Assembly (NCBI GenBank): GCA_039192515.1
Contig: JBCCXA010000001.1
Coordinates: 246,954-310,953 of the forward strand
DNA length: 64,000 nucleotides
From: Verrucomicrobiota bacterium
Lineage (GTDB): Bacteria; Verrucomicrobiota; Verrucomicrobiia; Methylacidiphilales; JBCCWR01
Reading direction: 5' to 3'
The position numbers were made by a program, and so were the translations under genes. Below are positions 42,245 to 51,490 of this stretch, piece by piece (position 1 is the first letter of the stretch; each line of letters opens with the position of its first letter). Under the pieces are notes generated by a model. The model was not told the origin of the DNA and made no database searches. It saw nothing but the letters and a program-made list of their open reading frames with translations.

Positions 42245-42264
42245 CGGTGATAGCACCATTAAAT

Positions 42265-43518
42265 TCAGCCGCTATCTCTCTCAATAAACTCTATTTCACT
42301 GCCACTAGCTAGGAACCATTTCTTCTTGTTTTTGGGGTCATACCGCATCTTGTTGATCTCGATAGGGACACCATCTACCCATATCTGTTCCTCACTAATT
42401 TGAAAATCTCTGAGTTCTCCATACATCATTATCTGAAAATGATTGGGGTCAAGATAGTCTGCCATTTTACTGCGCTGGGATTTTATAATTAGGCGCCAAA
42501 GCATGTAGAAAGCAAAAACAAGCGCCAGCCCCAACATAGGAAGAGACCAGGGATTCACATCCATGCGCATAACAGCAGCAATGAGCTGTTGAGGATTATC
42601 AAATAGATAATTAGCAACCCGGGTCGAGGGGTTTTCCTCTGCTATATACATGACAAAGGGAATGAATTCCGTCAGATAAGCAAATGGCATCAAATTCATA
42701 CTTAGTAATCCAATCCCCCATGACTGCTTCTGCATGAAAATATAAAACCCGCCCACTATCCAAAAAAAGCGAATCACCAACCACATAGCCTCAGGATCTT
42801 GAAAGGCGTCCTTGAGCAACCGAGTCACTTTGATCTCCTTGGATTCTCCTCCACCGAGAAAGGATTTTCTAAAATCTTTATCTATCGTGATGGTCTGTGT
42901 CTCTCCTTTTTTGATACTTTCTATAACGGACGGCAAGCCTCCTTTTTGAGGTGTTCTGCCATTTTCAACTTCGCCTCCTTGAGTAAGAGATCGATCAAAC
43001 CAGCTGTTATTTCCAGCTTTACTGGCTACCAAATCCTGAATTAACTCCATTCTTTTCTCATCGACTCCTAGAGTTGCACCCATACTCTCATAGAGGTTAA
43101 GCACGGCCTCCATACGTTCCTTGGAGGATCCTCCCATCATTTGGTCTAGGGAGATCTCCACGCCTTCAAGTGTTTCGCCGTGAATACTTCTAACCCGTTC
43201 TTCAGAAACTCCAAACACTTCGGAGAGCCTTTGGTAAAAAACTTCTCCATCTGGATCCCTATCAGTAGATCTATTTTCTTTAGATTGAGCTTCTTCGACT
43301 AGTTTTCCACTCTTTTCCTTTTCAACTTCAAAGGCCATTTTATCTTTAAACCAGCCCCTGTATTCTGTAGGTACTGGGAAGACATGTGGGACAAGCAAAA
43401 GGCCTAGTAAAGCAACAAATAACATGGTATTGCGCGATATAATATGCACCGCTAGAAAGCACAGTAGGCAGAAGCTGATTACCAAATTGGCTTCAAAGTA
43501 AGTAGCAAAAGCTAACAT
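42265..43518 (-). CDS. Large membrane protein of unknown function
   Basis: A 417-residue protein with two N-terminal hydrophobic segments (about 8-26 and 31-48). A charged middle region (about 60-230) is rich in Glu, Lys and Ser and has a helical stretch QMMGGSSKERMEAVLNLYESMG. Two or three further membrane segments follow (about 245-262, 265-290 and 330-350). It ends in a small beta-like domain (ISEEQIWVDGVPIEINKMRYDPKNKKKWF). I recognise no family. It lies alone between the PhnA-like gene (convergent) and a palindromic repeat. Confidence 0.62.
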   Translation of the reverse strand: MLAFATYFEANLVISFCLLCFLAVHIISRNTMLFVALLGLLLVPHVFPVPTEYRGWFKDKMAFEVEKEKSGKLVEEAQSKENRSTDRDPDGEVFYQRLSEVFGVSEERVRSIHGETLEGVEISLDQMMGGSSKERMEAVLNLYESMGATLGVDEKRMELIQDLVASKAGNNSWFDRSLTQGGEVENGRTPQKGGLPSVIESIKKGETQTITIDKDFRKSFLGGGESKEIKVTRLLKDAFQDPEAMWLVIRFFWIVGGFYIFMQKQSWGIGLLSMNLMPFAYLTEFIPFVMYIAEENPSTRVANYLFDNPQQLIAAVMRMDVNPWSLPMLGLALVFAFYMLWRLIIKSQRSKMADYLDPNHFQIMMYGELRDFQISEEQIWVDGVPIEINKMRYDPKNKKKWFLASGSEIEFIERDSG

Positions 43519-43657
43519 TTAACACCTCTTGTTATAGAAAAAAGATAACTAGCAATCATCTTAAGAAAACTCTTTATTGAAGTATATTAGGTCAATAGTG
43601 AGTAATCGGACAGCTAAAAGCACTCTTGAGAGTCAGTTGCGGGCTCTAATAAAAAAA

Positions 43658-43755
43658 TTTAAACATGAGCGATGTAAGAGAAGTTCAGCGAGATGCATAG
43701 AGAGTTAAAAATCTTGCAGAGATCTTTACGTCTCTATGACATCATTCGGGTTAGA
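43658..43755 (+). repeat. Palindromic intergenic repeat (MITE-like), copy C
   Basis: The left end is TTTAAACATGAGCGATG and the right end TCTCTATGACATCATTCGGGTTAGA. It shares AGAAGTTCAGCGAGATGCA with copy B and is the shortest copy (98 bp). It lies between dnaE and the unknown membrane protein gene. Confidence 0.68.
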
Positions 43756-43766
43756 TGAGCTTTAGC

Positions 43767-46700
43767 CTAAACGTTTTGAAGATTCTTGGTTCGCGATCCA
43801 TTTCTTTGAAATCCTTGTCTTTTAGGTGCTGGTTGCGGATCCCTTACGCATAATTTAACTTGGTCACGTCCACAGATCTCGCGGAATTGAGTAATGACCT
43901 CAAGCGGTGCGTTTATACGGAACTTTTCCCCTGTCTCCATCAAGACAGCACCAGTATTTTCGCCAGGTATGATTAAGCAGACAATGACGTTTCCAGGGTT
44001 TTCATGAAAGACACCTTTGAGCAGGCCAAATAAGTCTTGCTGGCATCTGTCTCTTCTAAGCTCTAAATGAATCTCTTGTAAGTCTCTCGAACAAGCCTCC
44101 TGGAGTGTGCAGATTTCATAAGGTCTAATTTGGACGCGTTCACCTTGTGAGAGGTCAACCCTCGCGCTAATGACAAGTGGTTTACCCGTGATGAGGAGAC
44201 TACCATAACGCTCATATTGATCGCTAAAAAGTGCTATTTCTACTTTACCAGTCCGATCTTCAATAGAAACTCTGGCCCAGGGACGGCCAGTTTTTTGAGA
44301 CAATCTTACCTCTACACTTTGTAAAACACCTGCAACTCGGACTACAGTATCCTGGCTCATATTCTTGATAGAACCTATATGAAGCGTGCGGAAAGCCCTC
44401 AAATCAGAATCAAACTCGTCGACAGGGTGGCCTGTAACATAGAAGCCTAGCAGCTCCTTCTCATAGCCTAAACGTTCTCCCATGGGCCAGTTTTTAATTC
44501 TATTCTGGTGCTCGCTCTGACCTCCTAGAGGCTTGTTGCGCGGATTGTCCAGATTCCCCATATCAAACATCATTCCTTGGCCACTCTCGCGATCTCTTGC
44601 TAAGGAAGCAGACTGGGCTAAAGCTTGATCTATCTGATTGTATATCTCTGCTCTGTTTCCAGATATGGAATCAAAGGCTCCCGCTTTCACTAAGCTCTCT
44701 AAGGCCTTCTTATTCAAAACGTGATAATCTACTCGTTTACATAAATCAAACATGGATTTAAAAGGTCCCTGAGACTCTCTAGCCTCTATAACAGCTTTAA
44801 CGACAGCCTCGCCCACATTTTTGATGGCAGCCATACCGTAACGTATCTGATGCGGTCCAACTGAGAAGGAAAAAAGACTTTCATTAACGCATGGTGGCAA
44901 GACTCTTATACCCATGCGCTTTGCTTCATCGACAAAGATGGCAATTTTATCTGTATTATCTAGTTCATTAGATAACAAAGCTGCCATAAACTCCACCGGG
45001 TAATTAGCCTTTAAAAAGGCAGTATGGTAGGAAACTACCGAATAGGCAGCGCTGTGAGACTTATTAAAGCCATAGCCCGCAAACTTAGCTAGTGTATCAA
45101 AAATCTTTCCTGCTTGTGCCGCTGGTATCTCATTCGTGGTGGCACAGCCTTTGATGAAGATTTTTTTCTGCTCATCCATCACCTCCTTTTTCTTCTTACC
45201 CATGGCTCTTCTAAGCAAATCCGCATCTCCCAAGGAATACCCAGCTAAGACCTGAGCGGCTTTCATAACTTGCTCCTGATAAATCATGATTCCGTAAGTG
45301 TCAGAGCAAATCTCTTCTAGAAGAGGGTGATCATACTCAAACCTAGCCTTGCCTTTTTTTCGTGCAATGTAATCGGGAATCAAGTCCATGGGTCCGGGAC
45401 GGTAAAGAGCGATTAGAGCGATAATATCATCAATACTCTTGATATCGAATTGACTGCAAATCTTTTGCATTCCTTCAGATTCCACCTGGAAAATGCCGAT
45501 ATTTTCAGCGCGGTTTAGAAGATCGAAGGTATTCTGATCCTTTAGAGAAATATCCTCTATCTTGATTTTTTTGCCCTTTGATTGTGCTACAAAATCTAAG
45601 CAATCTTGAATAACGGTTAGTGTTTTAAGGCCCAGAAAATCCATTTTCAGCATACCTACTGTAGTCAACGGCTCCATGGAGTATTGAGTGACGATGCCAC
45701 CGCTCTTTTCGTCTCGGATAAGTGGTATAAAATCAGTTAAATCGCGATCTGAAATGACCACGCCAGCTGCGTGTATACCTGTTTGCCTAACAGACCCCTC
45801 AAGGCTGATGGCGTTTTCAATGACCTCAGCAGAAACCTCATCTTGCTCTATCATACGCGTTAACTCATGATTCTGCGCAAGCGCTTTGGGAATGGTCATT
45901 TTTAATTCCGTAGGAATTTGATCTGCTAACCGGCTTGCTTCGCCAAAGCCAAGACCTAGGACTCTAGCGGTATCACGCACTGCCATCTTCGCAGCTAAGG
46001 TCCCAAAAGTTACTATTTGGGCAACTGATCTATCCCCATACTTTTTTCTGACATATTCAATTACCTCTCCACGTCTGCTCTGACAAAAATCAATATCAAC
46101 ATCCGGGGGGGAAACACGTTCTGGATTAAGAAATCGCTCAAAGATAAGCCCGTACCTCAGTGGGCATAAATCAGTAATTTTCAGCACATACGCTACAATA
46201 GAACCGGCAGCACTACCTCTTCCAGGCCCTACTGGTATCTCATTGCGCTTGGCATAGTCAACAAAATCCCAAGTGATTAAGAAGTAACTGACAAAGCCCA
46301 TGTTCTCGATGACGCCTATCTCATACTCCAAACGCTTTCTCAGTTCTTTGTCCTGGTTAGCTCTTTCGGCGCCATACCTATCTTCTAGCCCACTAAAACA
46401 TAGCTCGCGAAAGTAAGCTGCTCTATCACCGCCTTCAGGGGCATCAAATTCAGGGTATTTGTTGGATTTTAAATCAATCTCCACGTCACATCTCTCGGCA
46501 AGCTCTACAGTATTGGTCAGAGCTTCTGGAAGATCTTCAAAAAGTGCAGTCATTTCCTCTTTGGATTTTAGATAGTATTCTGGCCCTGAATAACGTATTC
46601 GCTTTTCGTCATTCATGGTAGCGCCTGTGCCTATGCAGAGTAAAATTTCATGAGCCCTTGCGTGTTCCTGTAAAATATAATGAACGTCATTGGTGGCTAT

Positions 46701-47318
46701 GATGGGTATACACTTTTCTTTCGACCATTTGCGATACACTTCGCGAACTTTAGCTTCTTCAGGTATCCCGTGATTCTGTATTTCCAGGTAAAAATTATCT
46801 CTTCCTAGGATATGGACATAATCATCTAGGCTTTGCTCGGCCTCACGCATCTCATCGTGAATAATATGTCGCGCTATTTCACTTACTATACAGGCGCTCG
46901 TGCCTATAAGTCCTTGGGAGTATTGCGATAGAAGCTCCTTATCAATGCGAGGCTTCCTGTAAAATCCATCTATATGACCTGCGGAAACTAGTTTCACTAA
47001 ATTCCTATAACCTTCCTCATTCTTGGCAAGTAGGAGGAAGTGATGAATCGGGTCAGGTTTCTTGTTGCCATTTTGCAGTCCCTTGTCAGTCATCTTACCA
47101 GGGGTTGTATAAACTTCACACCCAATGATTGGTTTAATGCCAAGGCTATGGGCTGTTTGGTAAAATTCAATGGCTCCAAACATGTTTCCATGATCAGTTA
47201 GTGCCAGCGAGCTCATTCCCAGCTCCTTACATCTCTCTAATAATGGTTTTACCTTGGATGCACCGTCCAATAATGAGTAGTGTGTGTGAACATGGAGATG
47301 AACAAAATCTTGGACCAT
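43767..47318 (-). CDS. dnaE: DNA polymerase III alpha subunit (DnaE)
   Basis: A 1183-residue protein of DnaE length. The PHP domain starts FVHLHVHTHYSLLDGASK. The palm has the catalytic motif PDVDIDFCQSRRGEVIEYV and the block GPGRGSAAGSIVAYVL. The fingers contain GIMIYQEQVMKAAQVLAGYSLGDADLLRRAMGKKK. The C-terminal part has the OB-fold region VVRVAGVLQSVEVRLSQKTGRPWARVSIED. It is the replicative polymerase subunit. It is transcribed divergently from rpsU across 317 bp. Confidence 0.97.
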   Translation of the reverse strand: MVQDFVHLHVHTHYSLLDGASKVKPLLERCKELGMSSLALTDHGNMFGAIEFYQTAHSLGIKPIIGCEVYTTPGKMTDKGLQNGNKKPDPIHHFLLLAKNEEGYRNLVKLVSAGHIDGFYRKPRIDKELLSQYSQGLIGTSACIVSEIARHIIHDEMREAEQSLDDYVHILGRDNFYLEIQNHGIPEEAKVREVYRKWSKEKCIPIIATNDVHYILQEHARAHEILLCIGTGATMNDEKRIRYSGPEYYLKSKEEMTALFEDLPEALTNTVELAERCDVEIDLKSNKYPEFDAPEGGDRAAYFRELCFSGLEDRYGAERANQDKELRKRLEYEIGVIENMGFVSYFLITWDFVDYAKRNEIPVGPGRGSAAGSIVAYVLKITDLCPLRYGLIFERFLNPERVSPPDVDIDFCQSRRGEVIEYVRKKYGDRSVAQIVTFGTLAAKMAVRDTARVLGLGFGEASRLADQIPTELKMTIPKALAQNHELTRMIEQDEVSAEVIENAISLEGSVRQTGIHAAGVVISDRDLTDFIPLIRDEKSGGIVTQYSMEPLTTVGMLKMDFLGLKTLTVIQDCLDFVAQSKGKKIKIEDISLKDQNTFDLLNRAENIGIFQVESEGMQKICSQFDIKSIDDIIALIALYRPGPMDLIPDYIARKKGKARFEYDHPLLEEICSDTYGIMIYQEQVMKAAQVLAGYSLGDADLLRRAMGKKKKEVMDEQKKIFIKGCATTNEIPAAQAGKIFDTLAKFAGYGFNKSHSAAYSVVSYHTAFLKANYPVEFMAALLSNELDNTDKIAIFVDEAKRMGIRVLPPCVNESLFSFSVGPHQIRYGMAAIKNVGEAVVKAVIEARESQGPFKSMFDLCKRVDYHVLNKKALESLVKAGAFDSISGNRAEIYNQIDQALAQSASLARDRESGQGMMFDMGNLDNPRNKPLGGQSEHQNRIKNWPMGERLGYEKELLGFYVTGHPVDEFDSDLRAFRTLHIGSIKNMSQDTVVRVAGVLQSVEVRLSQKTGRPWARVSIEDRTGKVEIALFSDQYERYGSLLITGKPLVISARVDLSQGERVQIRPYEICTLQEACSRDLQEIHLELRRDRCQQDLFGLLKGVFHENPGNVIVCLIIPGENTGAVLMETGEKFRINAPLEVITQFREICGRDQVKLCVRDPQPAPKRQGFQRNGSRTKNLQNV

Positions 47319-47635
47319 TCTTTTGAAAGTACTCCTATGCGATCAGAGCTCAAGTTCAACACAACCAGTTGTCCACATTTTATATACATGGCATGGCAAT
47401 AAGTCGAGGCACCCTGCCATTTGAAAACCTTTGATAAAATACGCTTGCATAATATAAGCAAAAACCTATAGAGTCATTTTGTCGCTCAATCTTCTAACCG
47501 GTTCATTATCAAGTAGTTAAACGGTTTTGATTATAATTCTATGTCTCTTGCAGCGTACTAGAGTTTGACAGAGTCTATCTGCTCCATATGATATTAGGTC
47601 CTATTACGAATAGATGGAATCGAGGTGAATATAAC
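47319..47635. other. Divergent promoter region between dnaE and rpsU
   Basis: No gene is supported here. It must carry both promoters. A Shine-Dalgarno GAGGTG (47622-47627) sits 8 bp before the rpsU GTG start. Confidence 0.5.
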
Positions 47636-47824
47636 GTGTCTGAAGTCAAATTAAAGAAAGGCGAGTCGGTAGAAAAAGCGTTACGACGTTTGAAAAAGAA
47701 GTTAGATCGCGAGGGAACACTTCGTGAAGCACGCTTGCGCCGTAACCATGAAAAGCCTAGTGACAAAAAAAGACGCAAAGCGAAGGAGCCCAAGCTTAAC
47801 TACTGGGGCAATTTTTCTCTCTAA
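47636..47824 (+). CDS. rpsU: 30S ribosomal protein S21
   Basis: From the GTG at 47636 (GAGGTG 8 bp upstream) the product has 62 residues: MSEVKLKKGESVEKALRRLKKKLDREGTLREARLRRNHEKPSDKKRRKAKE. This is the complete S21 pattern, a small basic protein of the 30S platform near the anti-Shine-Dalgarno region. An upstream ATG at 47588 would add an implausible N-terminus. A strong terminator follows 26 bp after the stop. Confidence 0.95.
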   Translation: MSEVKLKKGESVEKALRRLKKKLDREGTLREARLRRNHEKPSDKKRRKAKEPKLNYWGNFSL

Positions 47825-47849
47825 GTTTTTATAAGTTTCTATTTTTTTG

Positions 47850-47885
47850 ATCCGGCATCCCCAAAAGGATGCCGGATTTTTATTG
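47850..47885 (+). terminator. Rho-independent terminator of rpsU
   Basis: ATCCGGCATCC (47850-47860) and GGATGCCGGAT (47867-47877) form a perfect 11-bp stem with a CCAAAA loop. The stem is followed by TTTTTATT. It is the clearest terminator in the window. Confidence 0.95.
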
Positions 47886-47920
47886 TAGGCATTTCTTAAC
47901 AAAATAACCTACTGTAATCA

Positions 47921-48092
47921 TAAGTCCGAATGATGTCATGGAATTAGAAGGAGATGTGTAATACCTTGAGCCTTAAAGAAAAGAGTGTCGCTGGAGATGT
48001 ATCCAAAAGTAATGCCTTTAGGAGAATCTATGTTTCTTGGGCTCAAGATTTTACGTAGACACCTGAGTCTCTATGGCATGATGCGGTTTAAA
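47921..48092 (+). repeat. Palindromic intergenic repeat (MITE-like), copy D
   Basis: The left end is AAGTCCGAATGATGTCATGG and the right end TCTCTATGGCATGATGCGGTTTAAA. The full length (172 bp) aligns with copy A read on the other strand. It lies between the rpsU terminator and the TTG start at 48112. Confidence 0.72.
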
Positions 48093-48111
48093 TTTTTGAG
48101 AGGCACTCCAT

Positions 48112-49062
48112 TTGAAATTACCTCTATCATTGTCCACAAGCTGGTTATCCAAACGTCATAAAGATGGTTATGATATGCTTACACATGCTGCTCAACTGGG
48201 CTTTGAATATGTTGAGCTAAGTTACGGTATTCACTTTAGCTTGTGGCCGGGAATCTTGAAAGCTGTAAGCAAAGGTATCATTAAAATTTCATCACTGCAC
48301 AATTTCTGTCCTCTTCCTCTGGAGGTTCCGCGGGCAGACCCTAACTGTTATGAGTTTTCGGACCTTAATCCCGATAGTCGTAATCTGGCAATTAAGTATT
48401 CAATGGAGACCATCCAGCATGCTGCAGAGTTAGGGACTAAGAAAGTTGTCTTACATATTGGTAGAACTCGACAAAAATCGGTTACCCGTCAGTTAGAAGA
48501 ATTGTTTGCGAAGGGTAAGTTCGGTTCTAGAAAATATACCAAGCTTAAGATTGAATCCGTTACGCAGCACGAAACGCAGTACCAGAAGCGTTGGCCCTAT
48601 ATTCACAATTGCCTGAGTCAATTAGAGAGCTATGCATCTTCAATAAATGTTCAGCTAGGTATCGAATGCCGCGAATCGGCAGAGGAAATTCCCCTAGATG
48701 ACCAGTGGCAAAATATTTTCAATCATTTCGATAGTGGTGTGATTGGCTATTGGCATGACTTCGGACATGCAGCCCGAAAGGACTGTCTTGGCTACTCCAA
48801 CCAAATCGATCAGTTTGAACAACTTGCTCCTAGGCTTTTGGGCTGTCATGTGCACGACTTTCTACCGCCAAACCGCGACCATTTACCGATAGGTGGTGGA
48901 ACGATTCCCTTTGAAAAATTCTGGCCCTACTTGAATAAAGCACGAGATCCCGTTATGGTGCTAGAATTGTCCCCTAAAATTAAAACAGAAAGAGTTCAAG
49001 AATGTCTGAGCTGGTGGAATCAACACGGCCCGAGTCTTCAAACAGCAAAAGGAAAACTCTAG
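48112..49062 (+). CDS. Sugar-phosphate isomerase/epimerase-like TIM-barrel protein
   Basis: A 316-residue protein from a TTG start (MKLPLSLSTSWLSKRHKDGYDMLTHAAQLGFEYVELSYGIH). The AP-endonuclease-2 type TIM barrel shows as ISSLHNFCPLP, KVVLHIGR, QLGIECRESAEE, YWHDFGHA, GCHVHDFLP and MVLELSP. These are metal-ligand strands with Glu, His and Asp in the expected order. Members are isomerases, epimerases or nucleases; the substrate is unknown. The end overlaps the next gene by 61 bp in another frame. Confidence 0.82.
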   Translation: MKLPLSLSTSWLSKRHKDGYDMLTHAAQLGFEYVELSYGIHFSLWPGILKAVSKGIIKISSLHNFCPLPLEVPRADPNCYEFSDLNPDSRNLAIKYSMETIQHAAELGTKKVVLHIGRTRQKSVTRQLEELFAKGKFGSRKYTKLKIESVTQHETQYQKRWPYIHNCLSQLESYASSINVQLGIECRESAEEIPLDDQWQNIFNHFDSGVIGYWHDFGHAARKDCLGYSNQIDQFEQLAPRLLGCHVHDFLPPNRDHLPIGGGTIPFEKFWPYLNKARDPVMVLELSPKIKTERVQECLSWWNQHGPSLQTAKGKL

Positions 49063-50078
49063 ACTGGAAAGTCTTTGTTAAAATTTTCATTCTCGTTGGG
49101 ATCCTGGCCTTTATATTTCTGTTTACAGATTTTAGCTTTGCAAAGCTGGTGGGACACATTACGTCAGCAGATCCGTGGATGTTGTTAGGCTCTTTTTGCT
49201 GCTTTGGCCTGGTAGCGGTTTTTGTGTCCTATAGGTGGTATTATCTATTAAAAATACAGGAAATCTACGTGTCCCAGTTTGTTGCCATACAATTAAGCTT
49301 TATTGGTATTTTTTTTAACTCCTTTCTACTAGGTTCTACAGGTGGAGATGTTGTCAGGGCTGTTTATATTCTGCGTTATGCTCCTGACAAAAAAGCCAGA
49401 GCCTTTTTGTCTATTCTGATGGATCGAGTCATTGGTTTTATCATACTTTTAATTGTTGGTGCCCTTCTGTTGCTAACTCAAATCGAGGTCATTTCTCATG
49501 ATGAACGAACTATTTGGATGGCTTATTCAGTCTACGCATTTCTTGCCTGCGGCGTAGTTGGTATGATAGCCGCTTATTTCTTTCCCTTGTCATGGATACC
49601 GCAAACCTTGCAAAGCCTCTGGATAAAAGTTCCGAAAAGAGAAATCATCGAGCAACTATACTTTGGCTTCAAGGACCACGGGAAGCATTGGAAGCATAGT
49701 TTTACGGCTATTATTCTGAGTTTAGCTCTTATTACTAGCAACTTCACTAGCGCCTATCTTATTACCACTGCCCTAGGGGTTGATGCCAGCTATCTCACAG
49801 TTGCTCTTATTTTTGTGATTACTGTAATTGTTATGGGCTTGCCAATCAGCTTAGGTGGTATTGGAACGCGGGAGGCTGCGCTTTTATTTCTATTTGTTCT
49901 ATTCGGGCTTATTCCTGACAAATCTGAGAGTGAACTGCCGTTAGCTGTTTCATTTCTTTATTTCATGGTGATCACATCTTGGAGCTTAATTGGGGGTGTT
50001 TTCTACTTATTGTATAAAAAGCAAGTACCTGTAGATTTAAAGGAAAGAAGCTCTTCAAACAATTCTTCAGAGAAATAA
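49002..50078 (+). CDS. Lysylphosphatidylglycerol-synthetase-like flippase domain protein (UPF0104)
   Basis: A 358-residue protein with about eight membrane segments and no catalytic domain. The first segment is VKIFILVGILAFIFLF. Family blocks are FNSFLLGSTGGDVVRAVYILR, MDRVIGFIILLIVGALLLL, and GLPISLGGIGTREAALLFLFVLFG. This is the membrane half of MprF-type proteins, which may flip lipids across the inner membrane. It overlaps the preceding gene and ends at TAATG on the next start. Confidence 0.85.
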   Translation: MSELVESTRPESSNSKRKTLDWKVFVKIFILVGILAFIFLFTDFSFAKLVGHITSADPWMLLGSFCCFGLVAVFVSYRWYYLLKIQEIYVSQFVAIQLSFIGIFFNSFLLGSTGGDVVRAVYILRYAPDKKARAFLSILMDRVIGFIILLIVGALLLLTQIEVISHDERTIWMAYSVYAFLACGVVGMIAAYFFPLSWIPQTLQSLWIKVPKREIIEQLYFGFKDHGKHWKHSFTAIILSLALITSNFTSAYLITTALGVDASYLTVALIFVITVIVMGLPISLGGIGTREAALLFLFVLFGLIPDKSESELPLAVSFLYFMVITSWSLIGGVFYLLYKKQVPVDLKERSSSNNSSEK

Positions 50079-51490
50079 TGTCCAAAGCGGTTACCATAGC
50101 CATACCAGACCAAGCCTTAAGAAAATTTCAAAAAAGCCGGCTTTATAAAAACGCTCTCCGTATCGTCGAAAAACTGTCTGACGCTGGATTTACCACTTAT
50201 TTCGCAGGGGGTTCTGTGCGTGATGTCTTGTTAGGATTGCCTTGTAAGGACATAGATATAGCCACTGCGGCAACTCCAAACCAGGTCCAAAAACTCTTTT
50301 CCCGTGTTACGGATTTACAGGGCAAGTCATTTGGTGTTGTTCGTGTCATAGTTGATAAGCATTCTTACGAAGTTGCCGCCTTTAGAACAGATGGGGACTA
50401 TAAAGATGGTCGACGCCCAGAGAAAATTATTTTTTCTAGTCCAGAGGAAGACGCTTTCCGACGAGATTTCACTATCAATGGACTCTTTTTTGACCCAACC
50501 ACCCATAGAGTGATCGATTATGTCCATGGGTTGCCAGACCTCAAGGCAGGGGTTATACGAGCTATTGGTGACCCCAAGTTGCGTTTTAGGGAAGATCGGC
50601 TGCGTTTATTTCGAGCTTTGCGCTTTGCCGCAGAATTTCGTTTTGAAGTGGAAGAAGAAACCTGGAATGCACTTGAGGATATGTCGAGTGCCACAGCTAG
50701 CCCGAAGAAGGAAGCTCTGCCACCTGAGCGTGTGCGAGTTGAGATTACTAAAATGTTTACGGGATCTACTCCGGTTAAAGCCATGGATTTATTAGACAAG
50801 TCTGGGCTTTTGAAGTTGTGGTTGCCCGAAATTGACGCACTCAAAGGGGTGAAGCAACCGCCACAATTTCATCCAGAAGGGGATGTATATGTTCACACAC
50901 GAATGATGATCGAGATGCTCACAGATCAGCGGCCAAGTACTGCCTTAGCATTCGGGACGTTGTTCCATGATATTGGCAAACCAAAAACCTACAAAGTTGA
51001 TGAAACCGGCAGAATTCGCTTTAACGAGCACGAGCATGTCGGAGCCCGCATGACGGAAAAAGTCATGAAGCGATTGCGTTTTTCCAATGAAGACATTCAG
51101 GCTACATGTGCTTTAGTTGCAGGACATATGAAATTCAAGGATGCACCAAAGATGAAATTATCTACTTTAAAAAGGTTTTTGGCGCAGCCCTATTTTAGTG
51201 ATGAATTAAAATTGCACCGCATCGACTGTCTTAGCAGCCATGGGGACTTAGGCGTCTATCAATTTATCCAAGAGAAACAAGCCGAACTATCACAAGAAGA
51301 AATAGCTCCAGCGCCACTAATCACTGGAAGTGATTTGCTTGCCCTTGGCTTAAAGCCTGGGCCTCAGATTGGCCAAATATTAAGCATCATTTCGGACGGG
51401 CAACTTGAGGGTGCCCTTCAATCTAAGGAGGAAGCGCTAAGGAAAGCCCAAGAACTTATTGATAGAGATAAACAAGATCCTTCTCTCTGA
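50078..51490 (+). CDS. CCA-adding-type tRNA nucleotidyltransferase
   Basis: A 470-residue protein with the class II nucleotidyltransferase head: TYFAGGSVRDVLLGLPCKDIDIATAATP, then DFTINGLFFDP and EDRLRLFRALRFAAEFRFEVEEETW. An HD domain follows (ALAFGTLFHDIGKPKTY; HEHVGARMTEKVMKRLRF). This could be a CCA enzyme or poly(A) polymerase I; the HD domain and length favour CCA addition or repair of tRNA 3' ends. Its 3' end overlaps the BatD gene on the other strand by 35 bp. Confidence 0.88.
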   Translation: MSKAVTIAIPDQALRKFQKSRLYKNALRIVEKLSDAGFTTYFAGGSVRDVLLGLPCKDIDIATAATPNQVQKLFSRVTDLQGKSFGVVRVIVDKHSYEVAAFRTDGDYKDGRRPEKIIFSSPEEDAFRRDFTINGLFFDPTTHRVIDYVHGLPDLKAGVIRAIGDPKLRFREDRLRLFRALRFAAEFRFEVEEETWNALEDMSSATASPKKEALPPERVRVEITKMFTGSTPVKAMDLLDKSGLLKLWLPEIDALKGVKQPPQFHPEGDVYVHTRMMIEMLTDQRPSTALAFGTLFHDIGKPKTYKVDETGRIRFNEHEHVGARMTEKVMKRLRFSNEDIQATCALVAGHMKFKDAPKMKLSTLKRFLAQPYFSDELKLHRIDCLSSHGDLGVYQFIQEKQAELSQEEIAPAPLITGSDLLALGLKPGPQIGQILSIISDGQLEGALQSKEEALRKAQELIDRDKQDPSL

